In this document: positions 13,664-13,701 of the stretch, in pieces
Layout: every line of letters starts with the position of its first letter
Numbering within the stretch: the first letter of the stretch is position 1
Origin: JACMLD01 sp040004415
GTDB lineage: Bacteria; Bacteroidota; Bacteroidia; Chitinophagales; Chitinophagaceae
Direction of reading: 5' to 3'
Assembly (NCBI GenBank): GCA_040004415.1
Contig: JBDUAY010000120.1
Coordinates: 1 to 13,701, forward strand
DNA: 13,701 bases
Made by a program: the position numbers and the translations under genes
The notes under the pieces: generated by a model
The model's input: only the letters and a program-made list of their open reading frames with translations
The model's database searches: none
What the model was told of the DNA's origin: nothing

Positions 13664-13701
13664 ATGGCACTTATCAATCCTCACATCAACTTCAACGGAA
13701 A
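13664..13701 (+). CDS. Start of a VOC/PhnB-like (glyoxalase fold) protein, partial
   Basis: ATG at 13664 opens MALINPHINFNG before the window ends. This opening is characteristic of PhnB-like VOC proteins (3-demethylubiquinone methyltransferase-like fold), which often accompany ArsR/SRPBCC pairs. Only 12 full codons are visible, so the call rests on the short N terminus and on context. Confidence 0.6.
   Translation, partial: MALINPHINFNG

Overview
The window looks like a chromosomal segment of a Bacteroidota bacterium, most likely of the Chitinophagaceae type. The evidence is: textbook Bacteroidota promoters (TAnnTTTG at -7, in one case with TTTG about 20 nt upstream), almost no Shine-Dalgarno sequences before start codons, and protein families typical of the group (bifunctional Nnr, TrhO, secreted GH43, DoxX-like membrane protein, DUF6544-like protein, ArsR/SRPBCC/VOC cluster). 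The species cannot be read from the sequence alone.

Layout. (1) Positions 1-5433 look like ordinary chromosome. They hold the tail of an unidentified gene, the NAD(P)HX repair enzyme nnr, a stand-alone HNH endonuclease-like protein with its own promoter, a tandem repeat in its leader and a strong terminator, trhO (tRNA U34 hydroxylation) on the minus strand, and a secreted GH43 glycosidase. (2) Positions about 5434-5803 are a gene-free boundary with clustered palindromes and a GTTAGC...GCTAAC hairpin. (3) Positions about 5734-12640 are an accessory region. Five single genes, all on the plus strand and visibly more AT-rich than the left part, are each followed by a member of one repeat family: nucleotidyltransferase, secreted M20 peptidase, secreted TPR protein, DoxX-like membrane protein, DUF6544-like protein. 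(4) Positions about 12684-13701 hold a promoter and an ArsR regulator / SRPBCC (AHSA1-like) operon with a 4-nt overlap, then the first codons of a VOC/PhnB-like gene at the right edge.

The most interesting observation is the repeat family. The elements are about 177-195 nt long when intact. They begin shortly after a stop codon with AGCCAAC (or AGCTAAC/GGGCAAC), continue with AAAAGTATTGC-like sequence, and end before the next gene with the inverted counterpart (GCAATAC...AACGTTAGC or GTTCGGT). The ends of each intact copy can pair into a long hairpin with an unpaired 4-6 nt spacer next to the terminal 7-mer. This architecture (R''-spacer-L'' ... L'-spacer-R', one per promiscuous single-gene unit, all genes in one direction) is that of integron attC sites and gene cassettes, although the core 7-mers deviate from the classical consensus. 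No integrase gene lies in the window. I therefore propose a Bacteroidota attC-like cassette array (integron-like or integrase-less cluster). This is inference from pattern and needs a genome-wide test.

The genes in the array do not obviously form one pathway, which is itself what is expected of a cassette array.
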